Position numbers and translations under genes: made by a program
Shown here: positions 15,798 through 23,984 of the stretch, one piece after another
How positions within the stretch are numbered: the first letter of the stretch is position 1
Layout: the number at the start of each line of letters is the position of its first letter
The notes under the pieces: model-generated
What the model was told of the DNA's origin: nothing
The model's input: only the letters and a program-made list of their open reading frames with translations
Databases searched by the model: none
From: Streptomyces pseudogriseolus
GTDB taxonomy: Bacteria > Actinomycetota > Actinomycetes > Streptomycetales > Streptomycetaceae
Assembly (NCBI GenBank): GCA_002154585.1
Contig: MUNG01000092.1
Coordinates: 1 to 50,040 of the forward strand
Direction: 5' to 3'
DNA length: 50,040 nt

Positions 15798-16439
15798 TCA
15801 GCCCTTGCCGAGCAGTCCGTTCATCTGCTCGATCTCCGCGCTCTGTGAACTGATGATCTCGCCGGCCATCTTGGTGGCCGGTCCGTAGGCGCCATCGGCC
15901 TGCTCGGTCTTCGCCATCTCGACCGCGCCCTCGTGATGCTTGATCATCATCTGCATGAAGGCGGTGTCGAACGCCTTGCCCGAGGTGTTCTCGAGTTCGG
16001 TCATCTCCTCGGCCGTCATCATGCCGCCCATGTCATGCATGGAGTGGTCCATGGCACCCTCGGCGGGCACTTCCTCGCCCCAGGAGGTCAGCCACCCGGA
16101 GAGCGTCTTGATCTCCGGGTCCTGGGCCTTCTTGATGTCTGCGGCGAGCTTTTTCACCTCGGCCGACTGCGCGCGGTCGGGCGCGAGGTCGGCCATTTCG
16201 ACGGCCTGGCGGTGGTGGGGGATCATCCCCTTCGCGAAGGCGACGTCGGCGGCGTTGTGCTGCCCCTGCGACGACGATGCCGACGCCGGGGCGGACGAGG
16301 AGGTGGTGGCGTTGTGGCCGTTGTGTCCGGCCGGGCTGTCGCCGTCGCCGTTGCCGCCGCAGGCGGCCAGGACGAGTGCTGCCGCACCCGCGGCAGCAAC
16401 GGCGGCGGTACGGCGGACGAGGGAACGCTTGCGGATCAT
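15798..16439 (-). CDS. DUF305 lipoprotein
   Basis: The 213-residue protein has a lipoprotein signal (MIRKRSLVRR, hydrophobic stretch, LAAC with Cys27) and two DUF305 repeats, each with a double His (GMIPHHRQAVEMA and MMIKHHEGAVEMA). A Met/His-rich DHSMHDMGGMM lies between them. DUF305 is a ferritin-like four-helix fold, and many members lie in copper or metal clusters. The paired HH and Met-rich loop suggest copper binding outside the membrane. It is on the same strand as the DUF6153 gene 120 bases upstream. Confidence 0.9.
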   Translation of the reverse strand: MIRKRSLVRRTAAVAAAGAAALVLAACGGNGDGDSPAGHNGHNATTSSSAPASASSSQGQHNAADVAFAKGMIPHHRQAVEMADLAPDRAQSAEVKKLAADIKKAQDPEIKTLSGWLTSWGEEVPAEGAMDHSMHDMGGMMTAEEMTELENTSGKAFDTAFMQMMIKHHEGAVEMAKTEQADGAYGPATKMAGEIISSQSAEIEQMNGLLGKG

Positions 16440-16559
16440 GGTGGTGCAACTCCTTGGCGCGCCGTCGTCGGCGCGCGGTGGGAAGAGATGTCAGGGCGTG
16501 CTGAAGCACGGCACCCGTCACCGGAAGACACCGGCTACAGGAGTACCGAGCGAGCCGCT

Positions 16560-16970
16560 CTATATCCGCAGGAGTTGCAGTTCGGAAAGATCGGGTGGGG
16601 CCCGGCCGTCATGCGGTGACCTGGAGAACGTCGCAGCGGGCGCAGGGGCGGGCGCCGCGTCCGGCAGGGCGCCGGTCAGAGCGGGCGGCGTGTACGCCGA
16701 ACCCGTGCCGGCAGCCGCACATGTCCCGTCGGCGTGATCGAGATGGCTCGACCCGCCATCCCTGTGCGTACATCCCCCGTCCGCGTGCGGAACGCCGTCC
16801 GCCGCGGCCATCACCATGTCGTGGCCTGCGCCCTTCTGCGCAGCCGACGCCGCCCCGGGGGCGAGGCCATGCATGCCCAGCACGCCGGCCAGCACCGCCA
16901 TCACCAGCAGCACGAACAGCCGCCCGGCAGGGCGGCTGCTTGATTGGGGGCTCCTGGTCACGGCACCCAT
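16560..16970 (-). CDS. DUF6153 family secreted protein
   Basis: The 136-residue protein has one N-terminal hydrophobic segment (LFVLLVMAVLAGVLGMHGLA) and a His/Asp/Cys region (HADGGCTHRDGGSSHLDHADGTC). It has the characteristic end PPDLSELQLLRI, which I recognise as DUF6153, common in Streptomyces beside DUF305. ATG 16970 is preceded by GAGGGG at 8 bases. The His/Cys cluster suggests metal binding outside the membrane. It probably forms a transcription unit with the DUF305 gene. No function is established. Confidence 0.78.
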   Translation of the reverse strand: MGAVTRSPQSSSRPAGRLFVLLVMAVLAGVLGMHGLAPGAASAAQKGAGHDMVMAAADGVPHADGGCTHRDGGSSHLDHADGTCAAAGTGSAYTPPALTGALPDAAPAPAPAATFSRSPHDGRAPPDLSELQLLRI

Positions 16971-17046
16971 CGTACGGGCCCCTCGTGTAAGCGGCAGGTG
17001 TGACGGCGCGATCGGGGGGCTGTCCCTGCCGGCGTCTCCGGGCACG

Positions 17047-17069
17047 CCCCTCGCCCAGGTGGCGAGGGG
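17047..17069. repeat. perfect hairpin in the intergenic region 16971-17245
   Basis: CCCCTCGCC-CAGGT-GGCGAGGGG is a 9-5-9 inverted repeat between two divergent secreted-protein genes. It has no U-tract. A second dyad, CCGATC-CGGT-GATCGG, follows at 17076-17091. They may be operators or a relic terminator. Confidence 0.5.
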
Positions 17070-17245
17070 ACTCACCCGATCCGGTGATCGGCAGCACTCG
17101 TATGTGCCGTGAAGCCGAGGCCGCCTTGAGCCACATATGCAGACGTCCCAGCCGCGCCAGACCTGGAGAGCGCGTCACCAGGACCTCAGTGTGGCCGGTC
17201 GGCATGCAACGACCGCACGCACACAAGCCGTTACATTCCGTATTG

Positions 17246-17686
17246 ATGTCTGTCTGGTCGGTACTGCCGTGTACTCGGCCCGTGGCGCGCACCGCGGCGC
17301 CGCTGGTCGTGCTGCTTGCTGTGCTGGTGCATCTGCTGGCCTGCGCGCATGGACCGGCCACGACCGGGATGGCACGGGCAGAAACCGCTCACAGCGCAGG
17401 AGCGTTCCGTGGGCACGCACCGGAACCGGCCGACGCGGAGACCGCACTGCTGCAGAGCGCGCCGACGCATGATCACCAGCCGCAGTGTTGTGATCTGGAC
17501 GAACCCACGGTGCAGCCCTCGCGCGACATTCCCCTTGCCGATGGCCCAGCCCTCCATGTCCTCCGCGTTGAACACCCCTGCACCCAGCCGTCGGCCCCAC
17601 GGGCCGGCGAGCACCCATCGGCCCGCCGGCCAAGTAGCTCGTCCACGGGGCATACGCGGTCCCGTCTCGGCGTGTGGCGGACCTGA
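17246..17686 (+). CDS. putative exported Cys/His-rich protein
   Basis: The 146-residue protein opens MSVWSVLPCTRPVARTAAPL and has one hydrophobic segment (LVVLLAVLVHLLACAHG). An exported part follows with THDHQPQCCDLDEP and a Ser/Arg-rich tail. The CC pair and the His residues hint at metal or thiol binding. There is no clear ribosome site; TACATT at 17232-17237 may be a -10 box for a leaderless ATG 17246. It lies upstream of the cysteine-synthase-like gene, in the same direction. I do not recognise the family, and the opposite strand has no convincing gene. Confidence 0.55.
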   Translation: MSVWSVLPCTRPVARTAAPLVVLLAVLVHLLACAHGPATTGMARAETAHSAGAFRGHAPEPADAETALLQSAPTHDHQPQCCDLDEPTVQPSRDIPLADGPALHVLRVEHPCTQPSAPRAGEHPSARRPSSSSTGHTRSRLGVWRT

Positions 17687-17800
17687 TCGACCAAGTCCCG
17701 CGGCCCTTCGCCCGGCTGCGGCCCACCAGTCGATCACCTCCACCTCCCTCTACAAGCGGCCTGTCGCTATTCACGGCGCCGGCCGCCGGAGAACCACGCC

Positions 17801-18952
17801 ATGAAACACCTGACCTGCACGTCTGTCCTGGCTGCGCCGACGCAGCCGCTCCCCGAAGCCAAGCGCCCGACGTACACTCCCGCCGGCCTGGTCGGCAACA
17901 CACCCGTCCTCCACATCGGAGCTCCCTTCACCACCCCGGGGCGCGGCTTCTGGGCCAAGATCGAGGGCCACAACCCGGGCGGCATCAAGGACCGCACCGC
18001 ACTGCACATGGTGCGAGCCGCCCGCGAGCGCGGACAGCTCCTGCCCGGCGCCCGCATCGTCGAGTCCTCCTCCGGCACGCTCGGTCTCGGCCTGGCTCTC
18101 GCCGGCGCGACCTACGGTCATCCGGTCACCGTCGTCACCGATCCGGGCATGGAGCCCTTGATGACGGGACTCCTCACGGCATACGGGGCCGTCGTGGACG
18201 TCGTCGACACCCCGCTCGCCTGTGGAGGCTGGCAGGGCGCACGTCGTCAGCGCGTCGAAGAACTCCTCGCTGTCCATCCCGACGCCTGGTGCCCTGATCA
18301 GTACAACAACCCGGAGAACGTGGCCGCGTATGCTCCGCTCGCCCACGAACTCGTCGCCCAGCTCGCCCGGATCGACACGCTTGTCGTGTCCGTCGGCACG
18401 GGCGGCCACTCCGCCGGGATCGCCTCCGTACTGCGTGGGTTCTTCCCCCGCCTGCGGGTCGTGGGGGTGGACACCTGCGGCTCGACCATCTTCGGACAGC
18501 CCGCGGCACCCCGTCTGATGCGGGGTCTGGGCAGCAGCATCCATCCGCGCAACGTCGCCTACGACCTGTTCGACGAGGTCCACTGGGTCGCCGCGCCGGA
18601 AGCGGTGTGGTCGGCACGCAGGCTGGCCCGTGACCACTACGCCACCGGGGGCTGGAGCGTCGGCGCGGTCGCGCTCGTCGCCCGGTGGGCGGCGCACACC
18701 CTGCCGGCCGAGAACCGGATCGTCGCGATCTTCCCCGACGGCCCGCAGCGCTACGTCGGCACGGTCTTCGACGACGCCTACTGCCGTGAGCACGGCCTGC
18801 TCGACGACCCATCCGCCGGCGAACCCGAGGAAGTCGTCCGTCCGGAGGACCGGGTGGTGACCCGCTGGACGCGCTGCACCCACGTCACCGATCCCCTGGC
18901 TCCCGCCGGCGCACAGGATGTGGGAGACAGGACGGTAGGAGTCGCGCGATGA
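17801..18952 (+). CDS. PLP-dependent cysteine-synthase-like enzyme
   Basis: The 383-residue fold-type II PLP enzyme has the lysine motif [13 protein letters not shown] (Lys63), the substrate loop ESSSGTLG and the phosphate loop VGTGGHSAG. The Lys motif is one residue shorter than the usual NPxGSxKDR, lacking the Ser, so it may not be a standard O-acetylserine sulfhydrylase. The tail after about residue 330 is extended. GGAGA precedes ATG 17801. The stop overlaps the ATG of an MFS transporter (ATGA), which suggests the product is exported. In this context it may capture sulfide or persulfide sulfur into a thiol amino acid. Confidence 0.85.
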   Translation: MKHLTCTSVLAAPTQPLPEAKRPTYTPAGLVGNTPVLHIGAPFTTPGRGFWAKIEGHNPGGIKDRTALHMVRAARERGQLLPGARIVESSSGTLGLGLALAGATYGHPVTVVTDPGMEPLMTGLLTAYGAVVDVVDTPLACGGWQGARRQRVEELLAVHPDAWCPDQYNNPENVAAYAPLAHELVAQLARIDTLVVSVGTGGHSAGIASVLRGFFPRLRVVGVDTCGSTIFGQPAAPRLMRGLGSSIHPRNVAYDLFDEVHWVAAPEAVWSARRLARDHYATGGWSVGAVALVARWAAHTLPAENRIVAIFPDGPQRYVGTVFDDAYCREHGLLDDPSAGEPEEVVRPEDRVVTRWTRCTHVTDPLAPAGAQDVGDRTVGVAR

Positions 18953-20205
18953 AGCACCTGTGGCAGCAGTCCCGCTCGTTCCCCGCCCCGATCCGGCTCT
19001 TGATGGCCAACCAGTTCGCCATCAACCTCGCCTTCTACATGCTGATGCCCTACCTGGCGGCTCACCTGGCCGGCGGGCTCGGGCTGGCGGCCTGGGCCGT
19101 CGGACTCGTCCTGGGCGTCCGCAACTTCTCCCAGCAGGGCATGTTCCTCATCGGAGGCACGATCGCCGACCGTTACGGCTACAAGGCCCCGATCATGGCG
19201 GGCTGCCTGCTCCGCACCGTCGGCTTCGGCATGCTCGGCTGGGTCGACAACCTGCCCGCCCTTTTCGCTGCTTCGGCGGCCACCGGCTTCGCAGGTGCCC
19301 TGTTCAATCCCGCCGTACGCGCCTACCTCGCGGCCGAGGCCGGCGAGCGGCGGGTGGACGCCTTCGCGACCTTCAACGTCTACTACCAGGCCGGCATGCT
19401 TCTCGGCCCCCTGGTGGGCCTGGCTCTGCTGGCCGCCGACTTCCGGCTCGTCTGCACGGTCGCAGCCGCGATCTTCACCCTGCTGACCGTCCTGCAGTGG
19501 TGTGCCCTGCCCGCCCGCCGTGGCGACGTCCCCGGCGCCACGCCGGGCAACGTCCTGACGCAGTGGCGCACGGTCGTGGCCAACCGGCCCTTTCTCCTCT
19601 TCGCCCTCGCGATGATCGGCTCCTACGTCCTCACCTTCCAGGTCTACCTGGCGCTGCCTCTGGCTGCGGCCGACGTCCTCGGTGCGCAGGGCACCTGGGC
19701 GACCAGCGGACTCTTCGTCATCTCCGCCGCGGTCGCCGTGATCGGGCAACTCCGGCTCACTGGCTGGGCGAAGCGACGCTGGACCCCCGCTCAGGCCCTC
19801 GTCCGCGGACTCACCGCCATGGGAATGGCCTTCGTGCCGCTCGCACTCGCACCACCCGAAGCTCCCGCCGCCGTACTCACCGCACTGGTCCTGGCCGTGG
19901 CTCTCCTGGCCGTCGGCGGCGTCATCGTTTATCCGTTCGAAATGGACACCGTCGTCACGCTCTCGGGCAACCGGCTCGTGGCAACCCACTACGGGCTGTA
20001 CAACACCGTTTCGGGCCTCGGCATCACCCTCGGCAACCTCGTCACCGGAGTCTTGTGGGACTTCGCCGCCCGCGCGGACGCCTTCTGGCTGACGTGGTGT
20101 TTCCTGGCCGCGACCGGACTGGCCTGCGCGGCGTCCGTCGCCGCCCTGGAACGTAGCGGGCGCCTGATCGCGCGGACAGCGGAGGCGCCGCTTGCCCCCG
20201 CATGA
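18949..20205 (+). CDS. MFS transporter (12 membrane segments)
   Basis: The 418-residue protein has about 12 hydrophobic segments and an MFS motif A variant [13 protein letters not shown] between helices 2 and 3. It resembles MdtH-type exporters. It is translationally coupled to the cysteine-synthase-like gene by a 4-base overlap, so the likely cargo is that enzyme's product or a related thiol metabolite. This assignment comes from context only. It is followed by 316 bases without a clear gene before the Nuo-like operon. Confidence 0.85.
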   Translation: MKHLWQQSRSFPAPIRLLMANQFAINLAFYMLMPYLAAHLAGGLGLAAWAVGLVLGVRNFSQQGMFLIGGTIADRYGYKAPIMAGCLLRTVGFGMLGWVDNLPALFAASAATGFAGALFNPAVRAYLAAEAGERRVDAFATFNVYYQAGMLLGPLVGLALLAADFRLVCTVAAAIFTLLTVLQWCALPARRGDVPGATPGNVLTQWRTVVANRPFLLFALAMIGSYVLTFQVYLALPLAAADVLGAQGTWATSGLFVISAAVAVIGQLRLTGWAKRRWTPAQALVRGLTAMGMAFVPLALAPPEAPAAVLTALVLAVALLAVGGVIVYPFEMDTVVTLSGNRLVATHYGLYNTVSGLGITLGNLVTGVLWDFAARADAFWLTWCFLAATGLACAASVAALERSGRLIARTAEAPLAPA

Positions 20206-20521
20206 CGCGCCGGCACACCCGCGGGGCACCGATGGACTCGGTCGCCTCGCGGGGCGTGCGCGCGTCGGGCACCGTGGCTGTAGCACTCGACACCGGGTGA
20301 CTGGGCGTGCCGACTGCCGTCTCCGGGTCTACGCCCTGTTGCGACTCGTGCCCCTCGGGACTGCGTATGCCTCCCCGGGGTACCCCCACGCTTCCGGCAC
20401 GGGCGGGAACGGAGCGGCAGATGTGTACGACGCCGAGTGCGCGCGGGAGAGCGCCTGCCAACGGGCGTCCCGGCGCGCGGATGACGGGGCGTGAGACGGG
20501 CCTCCCGGGTGGTGGCATCCG
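20206..20521. other. intergenic region upstream of the Nuo-like operon
   Basis: No gene with a credible start or family resemblance was found here. Short frames on both strands have poor codon character. It should hold the promoter of the eight-gene Nuo-like operon, but I saw no clear -35/-10 pair and no CstR-type palindrome. Confidence 0.5.
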
Positions 20522-20872
20522 GTGAGCGGCTTCACTGCCGCACTGTCCTTGCTGGGCCTGGCTCTTCTGGCGGTGGCCGGAGCGTACGGAGCGGCCTGGG
20601 CGCTGCGGATCTCCTCCGATCCGCTGCCCGCTCAGCCGTTCGGGTCGGGACTGGAGCCGGCGGAACACGCGGTCAGCCGTTTCCACGTGCGCTGGTACAC
20701 GGTGACGATGCTCTTCCTCGCCTTCGACATGGAGATGGTCTTCATGTACCCGTGGACGCTCGTGATCTCCGCGATGGGGCCCAGCGCGGTGATCGAGATG
20801 TTCGTCTTCCTTGCCGTCCTGCTCACCGGTGTGGTCTACGCATGGCGGGAAGGAGCGCTGCGGTGGGCCTGA
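20522..20872 (+). CDS. nuoA: NuoA-like subunit (complex-I-type)
   Basis: The 116-residue protein has three membrane helices. The NuoA core RFHVRWYTVTMLFLAFDMEMVFMYPW with Asp69 and Glu71 is clear. The usual loop YECG, whose Cys marks active/deactive transitions in complex I, is replaced by FGSGLEP (residues 40-46), so the Cys is missing. GTG 20522 starts the gene. It opens an eight-gene operon in which most neighbours overlap. NuoA normally sits at the junction of the membrane arm and quinone site with NuoH, J and K. Confidence 0.88.
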   Translation: MSGFTAALSLLGLALLAVAGAYGAAWALRISSDPLPAQPFGSGLEPAEHAVSRFHVRWYTVTMLFLAFDMEMVFMYPWTLVISAMGPSAVIEMFVFLAVLLTGVVYAWREGALRWA

Positions 20873-22176
20873 CCGCCGTACTGATCCGCGCGGCGGCCCT
20901 GCGGCCACGGGTCCTGCTGGTGACCATGCCGGGCGGTACCGGGGTGCGCCTCGCCGCCGAGACGGAGCTGCGGTCGCGGGACTGGCCGTCGGCGCCGACC
21001 CCGGCTGGAGCCGACCTGATGCTGGTGGCAGGTCCGGACTGCTCCCGGCTCGGCCCGGCGCTGGACAGGCTGTGGCAGGACATGCCCCGGCCGTGTGTGC
21101 GCGTGCGGGCGGTGACGGCGGACGAAGTGGCGCCGGTTCTCGACGCCGGTCGCACCCGGCTCGGTGCACCGGGCGGAGAGCCCGGCGAGCCCGACGGCAG
21201 CGTGGGGATGAACGGGCACGGATCCGCTGAGCCAGAGTCAGCGGGAAGGCCGGACGGAGAACCCGCGCGGGCCCATCGGGAGGAGCAGACAGAGGGAGAG
21301 CACGACGTTCGCGGCGTCACGGGTCACGAGGAAGGCGAGCACGACCATGACGGTCATCCCGGTCACGGTCATGGCGACATGGAGATGCCGGGCGGACTGG
21401 CCATGGCTGAGCCGGGGGAGGACCGCGACGGTCTGACGCTGGACCGCCTGCACGTGGCGTTGGGCCCGTTTCTGGCCGACTGGCCCGCCGGGCTGACCAT
21501 CCGTGTGGTGCTTCAGGGCGACGTCATCCAACGGGCCGACCTCGACGAGCCGGCGGTCGGCAGGCCGGGCGACCCCTTCTGGAGCCGGCCGTGGATCCGA
21601 GCCGCCTCGGGTGAGCCGGTGGGCGTGGGGGAGGCCGCTCGGCTGCGGGCGGCGGCGCACCTGGACAGTCTGGGCCGACTGCTGTCGGTGGCGGGCTGGC
21701 CCGCCGAGGCGGTGACGGCCCGGCGACTGCGCGACGATCTGCTGGACGGGGCGCCCGCCTCCGCGGTCCTGCCACGCGTGGAGCGCTTCGCCCGGCGGGT
21801 CGGTCGGTCACGGACCCTGTACTGGCTGACGCGAGGCATCGGCCCGCTCAGCGCGGTCGACGCCCGGGCCGCCGGTGTCACCGGCCCCGCCGTACGGGCG
21901 GCAGGCGGAGACGTACCGGCCCGCTACCGACAGTGGCTCACCGATGCCGTGGGCGACGTACGGCGGATGAACGCGACTGCCCGCCTCGATCCGGTGGCGC
22001 AGGAGAGCCCGCGCGGCCGGTGGGACGCCGAACGCCCGCCGTCGGCCGCCCTGGCGACGCTGCTTCCCCGCCTGCTGGTGGGAGCCGAGTTGGGCGCGGC
22101 CCGTCTCGTCGTCGCCAGCCTCGACCCGGACCCGGACGAACTCGCCGTCGGCCGGCTGGAGGCGGCCGGTGGCTGA
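20863..22176 (+). CDS. His-rich chimeric protein with NuoB-like and NuoD-like remnants
   Basis: This 437-residue protein starts at GTG 20863, inside nuoA, with AAGGAG 7 bases upstream. Residues 45-80 (GADLMLVAGPDCSRLGPALDRLWQDMPRP) resemble a NuoB strand but lack the CC and other Fe-S cysteines. Residues 155-171 are His-rich (HDHDGHPGHGHGD). Residues 170-225 (GDMEMPGGLAMA, LHVALGPFLADWPAGL, LQGDVIQ) resemble NuoD, yet no HRGxEK motif exists. The C-terminal 200 residues are helical and unassigned. It is probably a connector replacing the peripheral arm and may bind metal through the His tract. Confidence 0.7.
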   Translation: MGLTAVLIRAAALRPRVLLVTMPGGTGVRLAAETELRSRDWPSAPTPAGADLMLVAGPDCSRLGPALDRLWQDMPRPCVRVRAVTADEVAPVLDAGRTRLGAPGGEPGEPDGSVGMNGHGSAEPESAGRPDGEPARAHREEQTEGEHDVRGVTGHEEGEHDHDGHPGHGHGDMEMPGGLAMAEPGEDRDGLTLDRLHVALGPFLADWPAGLTIRVVLQGDVIQRADLDEPAVGRPGDPFWSRPWIRAASGEPVGVGEAARLRAAAHLDSLGRLLSVAGWPAEAVTARRLRDDLLDGAPASAVLPRVERFARRVGRSRTLYWLTRGIGPLSAVDARAAGVTGPAVRAAGGDVPARYRQWLTDAVGDVRRMNATARLDPVAQESPRGRWDAERPPSAALATLLPRLLVGAELGAARLVVASLDPDPDELAVGRLEAAGG

Positions 22177-23098
22177 GACGGGGACGTGGTGGGCGCTGCT
22201 GGTCGCGCCGGCGATGCTGCTCGGCTTCGCGGCGGCGGCCTTGGCAGCCGACGCGGCACTGGATGCCCGGAACGCGGGCCGCCCGATCACCGTCAGCACC
22301 GTCGTTCGGCCGTTTCTCGCCGTGCCGCGTGCGGTGTTGGCGCAGCCCCGGCGGTTGCCTGCGTCGGACCGGTTGCTGTGGCGGGCGGGCGTGATCACCG
22401 TGCCGGTGGCCGCGGTGCTGTCCACGCTGGTCATCCCCTTCGGGGACCACGTTGTCGCCGACCTGTCGGTCGGAGTGGTGTGGTTCAACGCCATGGAGGT
22501 GCTGACCTGGGCCGGGCTGTGGTTGGCCGGCTGGGGTCCGAACGCCGCGTTCTCCCTGGTCGGCGGCTACCGCTTCCTCGCCCAGGGCCTGGCCTACGAG
22601 CTGCCGCTGATGTTCGCGCTGATCTCGGCGGCCACGGGCGCCCAGTCCCTGCGGGTGACCGACATCGCCGGCGCCCAGCACGGCCTGTGGTACGCGGTGT
22701 GGATGCCGTTCGCCTTCGTCGTCTATCTGGCGGGCGTGCTGGCCTTCAGCTTTCTGGGCCCGTTCGCGTATCCGGCCGGACGCGACGTCGCCGAGGGCGT
22801 ACTGGGGGAGACGAGCGGGGTGGACCGGCTGCTGCTGGAGGCCGGACGGTGGCTGTGGCTGGCGGCGGGGGCGGCGATGGCGGTGCCGCTGTTCCTGGGC
22901 GGCGGCGCCGGGCCGGGGCTGCCGCCGTGGGCGTGGTCATTGGTCAAGACGCTGCTCGTACTGGCGGCTCTGGTGTGGACGCTGCGGCGGCTGCCCATGG
23001 TGCGCGCCGACCGGTACGTGGAACTGGCCTGGGTGGTGCTCCTCCCCCTGTCCGTCCTTCAGACCCTGGTCCCGGCCTTGACCGATCTCAGCCTCTAG
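22169..23098 (+). CDS. nuoH: NuoH-like subunit
   Basis: The 309-residue protein has about eight membrane helices. The NuoH fingerprint is AGWGPNAAFSLVGGYRFLAQGLAYELPLMFALI, around residues 120-150 (given here in parts: AGWGPNAAFS and AQGLAYELPL). Glu in YELP is the conserved quinone-tunnel residue. GTG 22169 overlaps the stop of the preceding chimera gene. Canonical NuoH lies below the quinone site and transmits the redox signal into the pumps. Here no quinone-reducing NuoB/D or NuoI is encoded, so the input is unknown. Confidence 0.85.
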   Translation: MAETGTWWALLVAPAMLLGFAAAALAADAALDARNAGRPITVSTVVRPFLAVPRAVLAQPRRLPASDRLLWRAGVITVPVAAVLSTLVIPFGDHVVADLSVGVVWFNAMEVLTWAGLWLAGWGPNAAFSLVGGYRFLAQGLAYELPLMFALISAATGAQSLRVTDIAGAQHGLWYAVWMPFAFVVYLAGVLAFSFLGPFAYPAGRDVAEGVLGETSGVDRLLLEAGRWLWLAAGAAMAVPLFLGGGAGPGLPPWAWSLVKTLLVLAALVWTLRRLPMVRADRYVELAWVVLLPLSVLQTLVPALTDLSL

Positions 23099-23112
23099 GA
23101 AAGGAGCGCGGC

Positions 23113-23682
23113 ATGGACACGACGGGCATGGTGCTGCTGTGGGTACTGGGCGTGCTTGCCCTCGTCGGCGGTGTCCTGGTGTTCACCCTGAACTCCATGG
23201 CCCGGGTCACCTTCGCGCTCCTGGGCTCCCTGGTGTGCGTCGGCGGGGTCGTGGCCGTGCTACGGCTGCCGTATCTCGGCGTGGTGATCGTGCTGATGAT
23301 GGTCATGGAGATGGTGATCATGGCGGTGTTCATGATCGCGTACATGATGAACCCGGCCGGTCTGATGCCGATGTCGATGCTGCACAACAAACGCGGCTCA
23401 CTGGTCGTCAGCGGTCTCGTGTTCGCCGCTCTGGTCGCAGGGATCTTCCTGGTTCCGTGGCCCGATCGCACGGGAGCGCGGCCCAGGGACACCACGTTCC
23501 AGGTCGGCATGTCGTTGATGGGCGACCAGATGCTGACCATGGTCACCCTTGGATTCGTTCTCCTGGCCACCATGGTGGGCGCCACCGTCCTCGCCACCCA
23601 CCGCGGACGGTACGACCGCTTCGGCGACGACCTCGACCAGCGGCCCGCGAACGACCCGGCCGACGGGGGAGTGGGCCGATGA
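23113..23682 (+). CDS. nuoJ: NuoJ-like subunit, methionine-rich
   Basis: The 189-residue protein has about five helices. Position in the operon and the helix pattern fit NuoJ. The usual VQVIVYAGAVMVLFLF segment is replaced by a Met-rich stretch: residues 62-89 contain 11 Met, including LMMVMEMVIMAVFM and YMMNPAGLMPMSM. A membrane Glu66 is present there. GGAGCG precedes ATG 23113. Such a Met cluster is unusual for complex I and could reflect metal handling or simply hydrophobic drift. Confidence 0.8.
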   Translation: MDTTGMVLLWVLGVLALVGGVLVFTLNSMARVTFALLGSLVCVGGVVAVLRLPYLGVVIVLMMVMEMVIMAVFMIAYMMNPAGLMPMSMLHNKRGSLVVSGLVFAALVAGIFLVPWPDRTGARPRDTTFQVGMSLMGDQMLTMVTLGFVLLATMVGATVLATHRGRYDRFGDDLDQRPANDPADGGVGR

Positions 23683-23984
23683 CGTTCGAACTCCTCCTGG
23701 TCCTCGCCGCCGGTCTGTTCTCCACCGGCCTGTTCGGTGCCCTCTCCCAGCAGTCCATCGTGATGATCATGATGGGCGTCGAGCTGATGATCGGCGGGGT
23801 CATCGTCGCCGCCGCCGACTTCTGGTACTTCCTCGCCCCCGCTGCCGGCAGTGGCCAGGTGGTGATCGTGACGGCTGTGGTGGCGATGGCCGTGGAGATG
23901 GCCATGGGCTTCGCCGTCACCACCGCGATCTACCGCGCCCGGCAGGTCGACATGACCGACATGGCCGAGGACCTGAAGGGATGA
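23679..23984 (+). CDS. nuoK: NuoK-like subunit
   Basis: This is a 101-residue protein with three helices, exactly the normal NuoK length. The two conserved membrane glutamates are present: Glu35 in MMGVELMIGG and Glu73 in AMAVEMAMGF. These residues form the E-channel proton path. ATG 23679 overlaps the nuoJ stop (ATGA). Retention of both Glu residues suggests that this part of the pump works. Confidence 0.88.
   Translation: MTFELLLVLAAGLFSTGLFGALSQQSIVMIMMGVELMIGGVIVAAADFWYFLAPAAGSGQVVIVTAVVAMAVEMAMGFAVTTAIYRARQVDMTDMAEDLKG

Noticed and set aside
20192-20494. 100-codon frame between the MFS gene and nuoA
   Set aside because: No family resemblance and no proper ribosome site; codon character is poor.
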